From positions 1 to 21,860 of the forward strand of contig CAZXFA010000035.1 of NCBI GenBank assembly GCA_964640085.1: 21,860 nucleotides of DNA, read 5' to 3'. A program made the position numbers and the translations under genes. The DNA comes from CAZXFA01 sp964640085 (GTDB lineage Bacteria > Actinomycetota > UBA4738 > HRBIN12). Below the pieces are notes generated by a model. That model did not search any database, had not been told where the DNA came from, and saw only the letters and a program-made list of their open reading frames with translations. Below, piece by piece: positions 1 through 7,246 of the stretch (the stretch's first letter is position 1; each line of letters begins with the position of its first letter).

Positions 1-2
1 AG

Positions 3-227
3 GCCTCGCGGGTGGAGATCACCCTCGGGATGTCCGCGGACGGGGACCTGATCTTCGAGGTGGCCGACGACGGTCGAGGGTTCGACCCGCGGACCGTCGC
101 TCGGGGCACCGGACTGCAGAACATGTCTGACCGGCTCGAGGCGATCGGCGGTACGCTCCGGATCGTCTCGACCCCCGCCGAGGGGACCAGGGTGCTCGGC
201 CGGATCCCGGTCCAGGAGGCCGGATGA
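3..227 (+). CDS. Sensor histidine kinase, C-terminal ATPase end (partial)
   Basis: Only the last 74 codons are in the window; the frame is open from base 3 and the start lies upstream. The visible part is the end of a HATPase_c domain: a G1-type box (DDGRGFDP) and a G2-type box (GTGLQNMSDRLEAIGG). The GLQNMSDRLEAIGG form is typical of NarL/DesK-type kinases (HisKA_3 class), which phosphorylate LuxR-type response regulators; none is visible here and it may lie upstream. The stop overlaps the ATG of the exporter ATPase (ATGA), so the two are translationally coupled. I infer that the kinase controls or senses something related to the exporter. The family call is firm; the signal is unknown. Confidence 0.88.
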   Translation, partial: ASRVEITLGMSADGDLIFEVADDGRGFDPRTVARGTGLQNMSDRLEAIGGTLRIVSTPAEGTRVLGRIPVQEAG

Positions 228-1192
228 CGCCCGCGATCGAGGCCGAGGGGCTCCGGAAGGAGTTCGGTGACGACGTCGTCGCCGTCGACGGGATCGATCT
301 CGCGATCGGCGAGGGGGAGGTGTTCGGGTTCCTCGGGCCGAACGGGGCGGGCAAGAGCACGACGATCCGGATCCTCACCACCCTGCTCCGCCCGACCGCG
401 GGATGGGCTCGGGTCGCCGGCGCCGACGTCGCCGAGCGGCCGAACCAGGTCCGCCGCGCGATCGGGGTCGCCCTCCAGGAGGTGGGGATGGACCGGCTCG
501 CGACCGGACGCGAGCTCCTGGTCCTCCAGGCCCAGCTCCACGGCCTCCGCGGCGCCGAGCCCGGGGCGCGGGCCGAGGAGATGCTCGACCTCGTGGGCCT
601 CACCGAGGCGGCCGACCGTCGGATCGGAACCTACTCGGGCGGGATGCGTCGTCGGCTCGACCTGGCGAGCTCCCTGATCCACGGGCCGCGGATCCTGTTC
701 CTGGACGAACCCACCTCGGGGCTCGACCCGGCCAGTCGCGAGGCCGTGTGGGAGCGGATCCGCTACCTGAACCGGGAGGAGGGGATCACGGTCTTCCTGA
801 CCACGCAGTACCTGGAGGAGGCCGACCAGCTCACCGCGCGTCTGGCGATCGTCGACCACGGCCGCGTCGTCGCCGAGGGCACGCCCGAGCGCCTCAAGCG
901 CTCGGTGGGCGCGGACGTCCTCACGGTCGACATCGCCGACGCCGACGTCGCCGCCGGACGCGCCGCCCTCGTCGAGCTCCATGGGCTCAAGGAGCTTCGG
1001 GTCGACGGAAACGGCCTGACGCTGTTCGTCGATGACGGGACGGCCGTCGTCTCCGAGGTGATCCGGCGGCTGGACGCGGCGCGGGTCCCGACCGGTGCGG
1101 TGACCATCTCCCGTCCGACCTTGGACGAGGTCTTCCTCCGCGCCACCGGGTCCCGGCTCGAGGGCGCAGACGCGAGCGGGGGGGAGCGATGA
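224..1192 (+). CDS. ABC exporter ATP-binding protein, DrrA-like
   Basis: 322-aa nucleotide-binding subunit of an ABC-2 type exporter. Walker A is GPNGAGKST at residues 38-46, the signature YSGGM at 137-141 and Walker B ILFLDEP at 157-163, followed by the D-loop GLDP. The C-terminal ~90 residues form the extra domain seen in daunorubicin-resistance ATPases (DrrA). It would power the membrane protein encoded directly downstream, with a 4-bp ATGA overlap at each end of this gene. The substrate cannot be told from sequence; relatives export antibiotics, lipids or other hydrophobic compounds. The ATG at 224 is chosen because it overlaps the kinase stop and gives a normal N-terminus (AIEAEGLRKEFG). 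A run of seven G near 1178 is in frame and intact. Confidence 0.95.
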   Translation: MTPAIEAEGLRKEFGDDVVAVDGIDLAIGEGEVFGFLGPNGAGKSTTIRILTTLLRPTAGWARVAGADVAERPNQVRRAIGVALQEVGMDRLATGRELLVLQAQLHGLRGAEPGARAEEMLDLVGLTEAADRRIGTYSGGMRRRLDLASSLIHGPRILFLDEPTSGLDPASREAVWERIRYLNREEGITVFLTTQYLEEADQLTARLAIVDHGRVVAEGTPERLKRSVGADVLTVDIADADVAAGRAALVELHGLKELRVDGNGLTLFVDDGTAVVSEVIRRLDAARVPTGAVTISRPTLDEVFLRATGSRLEGADASGGER

Positions 1193-1995
1193 GCGGGGTC
1201 GCGGTCTCCGAGGTTCGACGGGAGGCGGCCGGGAGCGCCACGGCGGAGGCGGTGCGCGCGGCCTTCTTCCTCGGCCTCCGCGAGATCCGGATCTCGCTCC
1301 GGGTCCCCGCCTATCTGATCCCGAACCTCATGATGCCGGTGTTCTTCTTCTTCTTCACGATCGGCTCGCTCGAGCGCTTCGCGGTGCAGTTCGGGCTCGA
1401 CAACTGGAAGGCGTTCGTCCTGCCGATGACGACCATCTTCGCCGTGACCGGTGGCAGCGCGGGCTTCAACATGGTGACCGACATCGAGAGCGGCTACTTC
1501 GACAAGCTGCTCCTGACACCGGCGAACCGGTTCTCGATCCTGCTCGGGGCGATGGCCGCGGATCTCGTCCGGATCGTCGCCCAGGCGGCGTTGATCACGG
1601 CGGTGGCGCTCGCGGTCGGGACGACCTTCGCCACCGGGATCCCCGGGGTCCTGCTCATGGTGGGCGTCGCGAGCCTGTGGGGGTTCGGCTACTCGGCGAT
1701 CGGGTTCGCCCTCGCGCTCAAGACCGGGAACTCCCAGGTCGTCGGGAGCATGTGGGCGTTCCAGGTGCCGCTGATCTTCCTGACGACCGCGTTCGCACCG
1801 CTCGAGGCGCTGTCCGGTTGGCTCCGGACCGCGGCCTCGTTCAACCCGCTCACCTATCTGCTGGACGGCATGCGGGCCCTGTCGATGCGGGGATGGGAGT
1901 TCCGCGACGTGACGATCTCGATCGGCGTGGCGGTGGCGTTCGGGGCGGTGACGCTGGCGCTCGCCCTCCGCGCGCTCCTGGGACGGGTGCGATAG
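1189..1995 (+). CDS. ABC-2 type transporter permease, DrrB-like
   Basis: 268-aa integral membrane protein, the usual size for a DrrB/ABC-2 permease. After a ~30-residue cytosolic lead and the amphipathic stretch LGLREIRISLR, it has about six hydrophobic segments, starting near residues 40-58 (NLMMPVFFFFFTIGS) and ending near 240-262. The conserved segment SFNPLTYLLDGMR before the last helix is typical of ABC-2 permeases. The start overlaps the ATPase stop by 4 bp, and the two products should form one exporter complex in the cytoplasmic membrane. The next gene starts 3 bp after the stop, so it belongs to the same transcript. Substrate unknown. Confidence 0.93.
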   Translation: MSGVAVSEVRREAAGSATAEAVRAAFFLGLREIRISLRVPAYLIPNLMMPVFFFFFTIGSLERFAVQFGLDNWKAFVLPMTTIFAVTGGSAGFNMVTDIESGYFDKLLLTPANRFSILLGAMAADLVRIVAQAALITAVALAVGTTFATGIPGVLLMVGVASLWGFGYSAIGFALALKTGNSQVVGSMWAFQVPLIFLTTAFAPLEALSGWLRTAASFNPLTYLLDGMRALSMRGWEFRDVTISIGVAVAFGAVTLALALRALLGRVR

Positions 1996-1998
1996 CCG

Positions 1999-3210
1999 AT
2001 GGCGGACGCAGCGGCGATCACGGGGACCGAGCTCGCCATCCAGGCGGGGACTGACGTCGAGACGGTCCGTCGGCTGGTCCGGATCGGGGTCCTCCCCGCG
2101 TCAGCGGACGACACGTATCCCGCCTCGCTGGTACCGCGGCTCCGACTGGCGCTCCAGCTCGAGAGCACCGGCATCTCGCTCGACGACCTGGGTCGGGCGC
2201 TGCGGGACGGCGCGTTCTCGCTCGCCGGCGCCGATCACCTGTTCGCGAGGCCCGCACGCATGCTGCAGCGTTCGCGCCGGGGATTCGTGAACGACCTCAG
2301 CGTCTCGGCGGGGTTCGTCCACGACGTGGAGATGGCGCTCGGGCTCCTCGGTCTGGCGGATGACGAACCTATCCGCGAGGACGACGCCGAGCTGCTCGAG
2401 CTCCTGGATCGGACGGTGCGCCTCGGCATCCCGGAGCCCGAGCTCGCCAGGTTCTTCCAGGTGAACGCGGACGCGATGCGGCGCGTCGCCCAGGCCGGTC
2501 GCGAGATGTGGGAGACGGGGGTCGAGGCCCCCTTGCGGGCGGCCGGCATCTCCGCCGCGGAGCTCCTGGATGCCTCGGCCGCGCCGGCCGAGGAATCCCA
2601 GCTCCTGGGCGACCGCGTGAACCAGATCCTGTTCCACCGGTTCCTCGAGGAGGTGATCGCCCAGGCCTGGATCCAGCACCTCGAGGCCGCGCTCGAGGAA
2701 ACGGGCGTCGTCCGCCCGCGCGATCCCCGGCCACCCGCGATCGCCTTCCTCGACCTGACGGGCTACACGCAGCTCACCGAGGAGCGGGGGGACGAGGCGG
2801 CCGCGGAGCACGCCCGCGGACTGGTCGACGTCGCCCGCCGCGCCGCGACCGGCCACGGCGGCCGGGTGGTCAAGATGCTCGGCGACGGTGCGATGTTCCA
2901 TTTCCGCGACGCGATCGACGCCGTGCTCTGTGGGCTGGAGCTGGTCGAGGAGGTCCCGCGCACAGGGCTCCCGCCGGCCCGCGTGGGGATCGACGCCGGC
3001 GCGATCATCGTGCGCGACGCGGACTTCTTCGGCCGGACGGTGAACATCGCTGCGCGCCTGGCCGACTACGCGAGGCCGCGGGAGGTGCTCGTGAGTGCCG
3101 GCGTCGCCGAGGTCTCCCGTGCCGACGCCGTCTCGTACCGGGAGATCGGCCCGGTGAGCCTGAAGGGAGTCCCGGAGCCGGTCCACGTGTTCAGCGCGGC
3201 GCACGCATGA
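1999..3210 (+). CDS. Class III adenylate/guanylate cyclase with MerR-like/helical N-terminal regulatory region
   Basis: 403-aa soluble protein. The C-terminal domain, from about residue 245, is a class III nucleotidyl cyclase. The metal-binding aspartates are present at D252 (FLDLTGYT) and D296 (MLGDGAMF), the substrate-specifying pair at K292 and D342 (DFFG), and the transition-state pair at N349 and R353 (VNIAAR). All catalytic positions I can align are therefore intact, and the Lys/Asp pair argues for ATP as substrate. The first ~80 residues resemble a MerR-type winged helix (TELAIQAGTDVETVRRLVRIGVLP), followed by a helical region to ~235 with no recognisable domain, probably regulatory. 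No membrane segment is seen. The gene sits 3 bp behind the exporter permease, so cAMP synthesis appears co-transcribed with the exporter and kinase. Confidence 0.9.
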   Translation: MADAAAITGTELAIQAGTDVETVRRLVRIGVLPASADDTYPASLVPRLRLALQLESTGISLDDLGRALRDGAFSLAGADHLFARPARMLQRSRRGFVNDLSVSAGFVHDVEMALGLLGLADDEPIREDDAELLELLDRTVRLGIPEPELARFFQVNADAMRRVAQAGREMWETGVEAPLRAAGISAAELLDASAAPAEESQLLGDRVNQILFHRFLEEVIAQAWIQHLEAALEETGVVRPRDPRPPAIAFLDLTGYTQLTEERGDEAAAEHARGLVDVARRAATGHGGRVVKMLGDGAMFHFRDAIDAVLCGLELVEEVPRTGLPPARVGIDAGAIIVRDADFFGRTVNIAARLADYARPREVLVSAGVAEVSRADAVSYREIGPVSLKGVPEPVHVFSAAHA

Positions 3211-3286
3211 GGGGCGAACCCCTGCCGCACCCCGCCCGTAATCCTTCTGGAGAGTTCCAGCCCCCACCCGATCCAGGAGGCACGCG

Positions 3287-3820
3287 ATGCGTTCCGGTCG
3301 AACCGCCCTGCTCGCCGCCGGCACCCTGCTGACGCTGCTCCTCGCCGCCTGCGGGGAGGACGGGTCCGCGGGCGGTGACGGCGCCGATGGCGGCGCGGCC
3401 GCCGGAGGAGAGGCGACCATCGCCGTCCAGGACTCCGACCTCGGATCGATCCTCGTGGACGCCGAAGGCATGACCCTCTACGCCTTCCTCCCCGACGATC
3501 GGGGCGCGAGCACCTGCTACGACGATTGCGCGGCGAACTGGCCGGCGCTGACCGTCGAGGGCGACCCCGTGGCCGGGGACGGTGTGGACGCCGACCTGCT
3601 CGCCACCACCGATCGTGAGGACGGGGCCCTGCAGGTCACGTACGGCGGTTGGCCCGTCTACAGCTACGCGGGCGATCAGGCCGCCGGCGACGTGCACGGT
3701 CAGGGCGTCGGCGACGTCTGGTTCGTCGTCTCCGCGGACGGCGCCCCGATCCAGGACGCCGCCGCGGCCGCGGGCGACGCGCCGGGCGGCGGATACGGAT
3801 ACGGCACGGGCAAGGGCTGA
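3287..3820 (+). CDS. Secreted lipoprotein with YxFxxD-type repeats (COG4315 family)
   Basis: 177-aa predicted lipoprotein. The signal peptide runs to a lipobox LAAC with Cys22, followed by a Gly/Ala/Asp-rich linker to about residue 42. The mature part carries the two halves of the COG4315 / 'secreted repeat of unknown function' fold: LYAFLPDD near residue 65 and VYSYAGDQAAGD near 125. Between them is CYDDCAANWPAL, with a pair of cysteines typical of the family. The C-terminus is glycine-rich. The ATG at 3287 is preceded by a good Shine-Dalgarno (AGGAGG around 3275). It is transcribed alone, with a minus-strand gene converging from downstream. Its biochemical role is not known; an outer-surface or redox-related role is sometimes suggested for relatives, but nothing here proves it. 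Confidence 0.88.
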   Translation: MRSGRTALLAAGTLLTLLLAACGEDGSAGGDGADGGAAAGGEATIAVQDSDLGSILVDAEGMTLYAFLPDDRGASTCYDDCAANWPALTVEGDPVAGDGVDADLLATTDREDGALQVTYGGWPVYSYAGDQAAGDVHGQGVGDVWFVVSADGAPIQDAAAAAGDAPGGGYGYGTGKG

Positions 3821-3854
3821 GCGCCGGGCGACTCGGCGTCGGACCGGCACTCCT

Positions 3855-3879
3855 GGGAAGCGTTCAGTAACGAGTTCCC
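3855..3879. terminator. Possible intergenic hairpin between convergent genes
   Basis: GGGAA (3855-3859) pairs with TTCCC (3875-3879), and inside it CGTT (3861-3864) pairs with AACG (3869-3872) around a CAGT loop, leaving a small internal bulge. It lies between the convergent lipoprotein and 88-aa genes. There is no U-tract, so this is only a candidate bidirectional terminator. I see no gene in the rest of the 165-bp gap. Confidence 0.28.
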
Positions 3880-3985
3880 GAGCGAGAGCAGGGCGGACGC
3901 CCCAACGCCGGCTGCCCCGCATCGGCGAGCGCCAACGCGGTGAGGCCTCGGATCCGGTTCACGCGGTCACCCTGGGTGCGGGAGC

Positions 3986-4252
3986 TCAGACCAGGGAGGT
4001 CTGGCCGCGTGTCGGTCGCCGGGCCCGGCGGGGCGGTGGCGAGGCCGGGTGCTCGACGATGGCGACGACCCGGTCGGCCATGAACCGGCCGCTGCGGACC
4101 GACATCCCGCTGCGGGTGACCTCGGCGACCTCGATCACCCCGCGGGAGGTGGAGACCTCCACCCGGCGACCCGCCCGCGTGGCCTCGATCTCGTACTTCA
4201 GGACCCCGCTCCCCGAGTCCACGACGATCTCGACGCGGTCGCCCCTCATCAT
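3986..4252 (-). CDS. Small conserved-looking protein of unknown function (88 aa)
   Basis: 88-aa open frame starting MMRGDRVEIVVDSGSG, preceded on its strand by GGGGGAG about 11 bases before the ATG pair. Residues 1-65 read as a compact beta-rich domain with regularly alternating polar and hydrophobic residues (VEIVVDS, LKYEIEAT, RRVEVSTS, VIEVAEV, RVVAIVEH); the last ~20 are Pro/Arg-rich. It has no signal peptide or membrane segment. The regular pattern and the Shine-Dalgarno favour a real gene, although this frame can also be read much further upstream antisense to the DUF2231 gene. It diverges from the dimeric-barrel gene at 4356. I do not recognise a family. Confidence 0.58.
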   Translation of the reverse strand: MMRGDRVEIVVDSGSGVLKYEIEATRAGRRVEVSTSRGVIEVAEVTRSGMSVRSGRFMADRVVAIVEHPASPPPRRARRPTRGQTSLV

Positions 4253-4355
4253 CGGCAAGCCTACTCCCCCGCTCCGACACGCCGGGCGGCGGCCGATTTC
4301 CCATCTTGGGGAGGTTGTGGCAGCCTGGGGTATCCCCGACCGAAGGGAGAGACGG

Positions 4356-4637
4356 ATGTCGGTGATCGTGCAGTTCATCGTGAAGGTCCCAGACGTCGAT
4401 CGCGTCGTGGCGGCCTCGGAGAAGTTCCGTCCGATGATGGAGGAGATGGGACAGCGGAACGGGGCCGTCCACGAGGACGAGAACGACCCAGGCACGATCT
4501 CCATGATGGCCGAATGGGACGGCCACGACCAGATGCACGCGGCCTCGGAGAAGTACGGGGACGCGTTCAATGAGGAGGCGGGCACCGGCGGCCTCGAGTG
4601 GACCACCCACATCTGGCACCGCAAGGCCGGCGCGTAG
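4356..4637 (+). CDS. Small dimeric alpha/beta-barrel (ABM-like) protein
   Basis: 93-aa protein. It begins VIVQFIVKVPDVDRVVAASEKF and ends WTTHIWHRK, with the beta-alpha-beta pattern of the antibiotic-biosynthesis-monooxygenase / stress-responsive barrel superfamily. The central part (RNGAVHEDENDPGTISMMAEWDG) matches the strand-turn region where these proteins carry a conserved 'e.W.s.e' style segment. The ATG at 4356 follows AGGGAGAGACGG, a good Shine-Dalgarno; the frame is open further upstream but has no better start. Relatives are small enzymes or binding proteins of varied function, so no reaction is assigned. It is probably co-transcribed with the DUF2231 gene 39 bp downstream. Confidence 0.78.
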   Translation: MSVIVQFIVKVPDVDRVVAASEKFRPMMEEMGQRNGAVHEDENDPGTISMMAEWDGHDQMHAASEKYGDAFNEEAGTGGLEWTTHIWHRKAGA

Positions 4638-4676
4638 GCCGGGGCCGGGCGCCCGTTCACGACGAGGGGGACGCGG

Positions 4677-5180
4677 ATGGGCGTGAGGCTGCGGTACCGA
4701 TCGCCGAGCGGCGAGACCCGGCTCTGGAGCCTGCGTGAGCTGCTCCAGGGCCGGCCCATCGACCGGCCGATCCACCCGATGCTCGTGCACTTCCCGATCG
4801 CCTTCTCGATCGGCGCGCTCGGGTTGGACGTCCTTTCGCGGCTCGGGCGGTTCCCCGCGGCCCCACCTGCCGCGACCTGGCTGATCATGGCGGGGCTCAC
4901 CGGCGTCGTGGGCGCCGCGATCACCGGGCTCGCCGACCGCGCCGAGATGGCCGGCGGGAAGGTGCGCCGGATGGCCAACCGACACGCGCTCGTCCAGGTC
5001 GCGTTCGCGATCGTGCTCCTGGCGAACCTCGTCGTGCGCTGGTCCGACCGCAACGCGGCCGAGTCGGAGGTGTTGTGGATCGTCCTGGGGGTGGTCGCCT
5101 TCCTGGTGGTGAGCGTCGGCGCCGACATCGGCGGCCGGATGGTCTACAAGGTGGGGTGGCGCCCGAGCTCGAACCCCTAG
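4677..5180 (+). CDS. DUF2231 membrane protein
   Basis: 167-aa integral membrane protein. After a ~30-residue cytosolic N-terminus comes the family hallmark RPIHPMLVHFPIAF (residues ~31-44), then four hydrophobic segments (about 38-54, 67-87, 105-121 and 133-150) and the closing DIGGRMVYKVGW motif. This arrangement fits DUF2231, whose members have paired histidines in the first helix that could bind a metal or haem; the function is unproven. GAGGGGG lies about 7 bases before the ATG. The stop is followed, after one base, by the stop of the convergent PPOX gene, so the two transcripts almost touch. Confidence 0.87.
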   Translation: MGVRLRYRSPSGETRLWSLRELLQGRPIDRPIHPMLVHFPIAFSIGALGLDVLSRLGRFPAAPPAATWLIMAGLTGVVGAAITGLADRAEMAGGKVRRMANRHALVQVAFAIVLLANLVVRWSDRNAAESEVLWIVLGVVAFLVVSVGADIGGRMVYKVGWRPSSNP

Positions 5181-5181
5181 C

Positions 5182-5601
5182 TCAGGCCTCCCACCCCACG
5201 ATCCGCTCGACCTCGATCGCGATCACCGGCCCCTCCGGTGGCTGGGCCGCGTACCGCGGGTACTTCGCGGCGAGCGCTTGGAGGGCGAGGTGGCGCTCGG
5301 CGGGCCGGTCCACGACGCGGCCGGTCCCGGTCGCCCGCACCCACCACAGCCGGTCCCAGTCCTCGTCGTAGCCATCGACCGCGAGCTCGACCGCGGGGTT
5401 CGCCTCGAGGTTCCGCAGGCGCTGGAGCCGCTGCGACCGCTTCGGCTTCCGGTCGACGGCCCAGTAGACGCGGAGCCGCCCGCCCTCCTCGACCAGCGCG
5501 AACACGAACGGCACGACGTGCGGACGGCCCTCCGGCCTGACCGTCGCCAGGTGTCCGATCCGCGCCGATCGCACGCGCGCCACCGCCTCGCTCCGCTCCA
5601 T
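5182..5601 (-). CDS. PPOX-class F420-dependent oxidoreductase, Rv0121-like
   Basis: 139-aa split-barrel flavin-type protein. The N-terminal block ARIGHLATVRPEGRPHVVPFVFA is diagnostic of the PPOX/F420 family. It is followed by YWAVDRKPKRSQRLQRLRNLEANPAVELAVDGYDEDW, a region that includes the KP and R-rich stretch expected at the cofactor-phosphate side, and by WVRATGTGRVV. The closest named group I recognise is the Rv0121 type (TIGR03668). These proteins bind coenzyme F420 or a flavin and reduce small substrates; the substrate here is unknown. The start is MERSEAVARVRSARIG. It diverges from the DUF6544/6920-like gene 40 bp away and converges on DUF2231. Its presence suggests a host that makes F420. 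Confidence 0.9.
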   Translation of the reverse strand: MERSEAVARVRSARIGHLATVRPEGRPHVVPFVFALVEEGGRLRVYWAVDRKPKRSQRLQRLRNLEANPAVELAVDGYDEDWDRLWWVRATGTGRVVDRPAERHLALQALAAKYPRYAAQPPEGPVIAIEVERIVGWEA

Positions 5602-5641
5602 CGGGCCCCATCATCGCCCGGATGTGAGGCACCGTGGCAGG

Positions 5642-6355
5642 ATGGGCGACGTGGACCTCCCCGCGCCGGTGCGTCGGTTCCTCGATACCGCCTACCCGGA
5701 CGGCCCGCCAGGGGTCGGGACCGCGGTGCTCGAGGGCTCGGGTCGGTTCCGCCAGCGTCCGCTTCCGCCGATCCCGTTCGCGAACACGATCTCGCTTCGC
5801 CCCGGTCTCGACCGGGTCTCGGACATGTTCGTCCGGATCGGACCGATCACCGTGATGAAGGTGCTGGACGCCTTCGTCGACGGCCACGGCATCACGAAGT
5901 TCCTCCGCACCGCCGACGTGGGCCCGGAGATCGACCAGGGAGCTCTCCATCCGGTGCTGGTCGAGACCCTGATGTTCCCCTCCTCCTGGGCCGAGGTCGC
6001 CGGCCTCGCATGGGAGGACGTGGACGAGACCACTGCGCGGATCCTGGTGCCGTTCGGGGAGGCGATCGAGCGCGCCACGGTGCGCTTCCACCCCCACCAC
6101 GGTCATCCGGTCGCTTACGGGGCCCTGCGGTTCAAGGGGGTCGGCGGAGCGAAGATCGGCTGGCGGGTGGACATGGCGGACTGGTGGCGGTTCGGGACCG
6201 TCGTCGCCCCGCGGCGGATCGCGGTGACCTGGGCCGACGAGCCGGGACCCTGGCTGCGGGAGCGGTTCGCGAAGATCACCGTCGGCGAGGACGTCGAGGA
6301 GGCGCTCGGACGGGCTCGCGCCGCGATCTCCGAGGCCCGGACCCCTCAGAGCTGA
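5642..6355 (+). CDS. DUF6544/DUF6920-like protein
   Basis: 237-aa soluble protein from the ATG at 5642, which has GTGAGG 12 bases upstream. A GTG at 5624 would add six residues but lacks a Shine-Dalgarno. It starts LPAPVRRFLDTAYPDG and contains RIGPITVMKVLDAFVDGHG, MFPSSWAEVAGLAWEDVDETTARI and FKGVGGAKIGWRVDMADWW. This order of 'V.R.L', 'W.P.....G..WE.vDd.TAR' and a lipid-binding-like C-terminal half resembles the DUF6544/DUF6920 group. No signal peptide or catalytic motif is visible. Its stop overlaps the end of the disrupted minus-strand gene by 10 bp (convergent). The family assignment is from memory of the pattern and is moderately sure; the function is unknown. Confidence 0.72.
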   Translation: MGDVDLPAPVRRFLDTAYPDGPPGVGTAVLEGSGRFRQRPLPPIPFANTISLRPGLDRVSDMFVRIGPITVMKVLDAFVDGHGITKFLRTADVGPEIDQGALHPVLVETLMFPSSWAEVAGLAWEDVDETTARILVPFGEAIERATVRFHPHHGHPVAYGALRFKGVGGAKIGWRVDMADWWRFGTVVAPRRIAVTWADEPGPWLRERFAKITVGEDVEEALGRARAAISEARTPQS

Positions 6356-7118
6356 CCTTCGCGCACGACGCGCGCGATCCGCTCGAGGAACCGAACGCGG
6401 AGCTCGACGGCACGCCCGAGGTCGTCGATCGAGGTGGTCACCCAAGGCCGGAACACCATCACCATGCCCCCCCATGATCTCGAAACCCGGCACCGGGGGG
6501 CTGCTCCACCAGCCACGCCATCATCCGGGCGTCCAGGAACGCGCTGGCGAACCGTCGGTCGTTCGACCGTACCTCGAACCGGCGGTTGAACTCGCCGAAC
6601 TCGGTCCCGATGTCGGGGAGCGCCACCGCCGAGCGCAGACGTGAGGCGATCCGCTCCGGGACGACGGACAGGTTGGACCAGTCGCCGGGGGCCCGCGACA
6701 GGACGCACGTGTAGCGCTCGCAGTCGTCGTACTCGGGGGGGCGGAGGTCGGCGCGAACCAATAGTCGGCGACCACGAGATCGATCCCGTCACGACTCCCC
6801 CGGGCCGTGTTCTCGATCTCGCGGACCGACGCGGCCCACCGGAAAGGGCTGAACGGGAGCTCGAGCAGGCCGAGCGGGTCGCCGGGCTCCGCGCGCAGAC
6901 CGAGCTCGCGAGCCTGGGCCTCGAACGACCCACGACGGGGGAAGAACGCGGTAATGATAGCCGAGCCACCACAGCCCCCCGAACGTGAGCCCGAGGACCG
7001 CGGCGATCCGGAGAAGCTCGGTACCCTCGGGGTCGCCGGTCAGCACCATGGGAAGTGCGAACGCGGCGATCACGACCACGATCCACAGCAGGATCCGGTT
7101 CGCGGTGGAAGTCCTCAC
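6346..7118 (-). pseudogene. Frame-disrupted two-helix membrane protein (three homopolymer indels)
   Basis: Three minus-strand frames hold consecutive pieces of one protein. It starts at GTG 7118 (VRTSTANRI) behind a GTGGAGG Shine-Dalgarno. Piece 1 has two membrane helices (ILLWIVVVIAAFALPMV and IAAVLGLTFGGLWWLGY). Piece 2 runs from SFEAQARELGLR to VVADYWFAPTSAPP, piece 3 from EYDDCERYTC to AWLVEQPPG, and piece 4 from MVMVFRPWVTT to REGQL. The breaks fall at a G5 run (6937-6941, one base too many), a G7 run (6735-6741, one too few) and a C7 run (6467-6473, one too few). Correcting all three gives exactly 258 codons. The layout, two N-terminal helices followed by a cytosolic domain with an EFNRRFEV-type block, resembles actinobacterial DUF3137-like proteins. 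It is either a decayed gene or an assembly error. Confidence 0.72.
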
Positions 7119-7246
7119 GACGCCTCCACGGGGAGCCACATCGCCTCGGGGCGGGACGGGGGCATCCTGCCATAGTGCATGGCTCGTGTAACGCCTCAAC
7201 CTCCTCGGCAGACGGGGCACCATCGCGGTAGGAGGGGGGAAGAAAG

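Noticed and set aside
3210..3223. AGGGG-CGAA-CCCCT mini-hairpin after the cyclase stop
   Set aside because: A five-base-pair stem without a U-tract is expected by chance at this base composition; possible weak terminator but unsupported.
2101..3471. 456-codon minus-strand frame over the cyclase
   Set aside because: It lies opposite a cyclase with intact catalytic motifs; the translation has no domain and reflects GC-rich antisense codon structure.
3987..4003. CAGACC/GGTCTG 6-bp hairpin with AGGGA loop
   Set aside because: It lies at the very end of the 88-aa gene, has no U-tract and is too short to call in such GC-rich DNA.
4306..4345. Promoter-like TTGGGG...TATCCC before the barrel gene
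   Set aside because: The spacing is 19 bp and the -10 match is poor; it is not convincing.
3986..5128. Long minus-strand frame (380 codons) antisense to the DUF2231 and barrel genes
   Set aside because: Only the last 88 codons look like protein; the rest is low-complexity Arg/Pro/Ser-rich sequence opposite well-supported plus-strand genes.
6481..6488. Extra T in TTT as a fourth indel in the disrupted gene
   Set aside because: A single missing base in the adjacent C7/G7 run explains the frame change with fewer events and makes the total an exact multiple of three.
5177..6493. 438-codon minus-strand frame beginning PGFEIMGG
   Set aside because: It is antisense to the DUF6544/6920-like gene and composed of Arg/Gly/Pro-rich shadow sequence; only its first residues overlap the disrupted gene.
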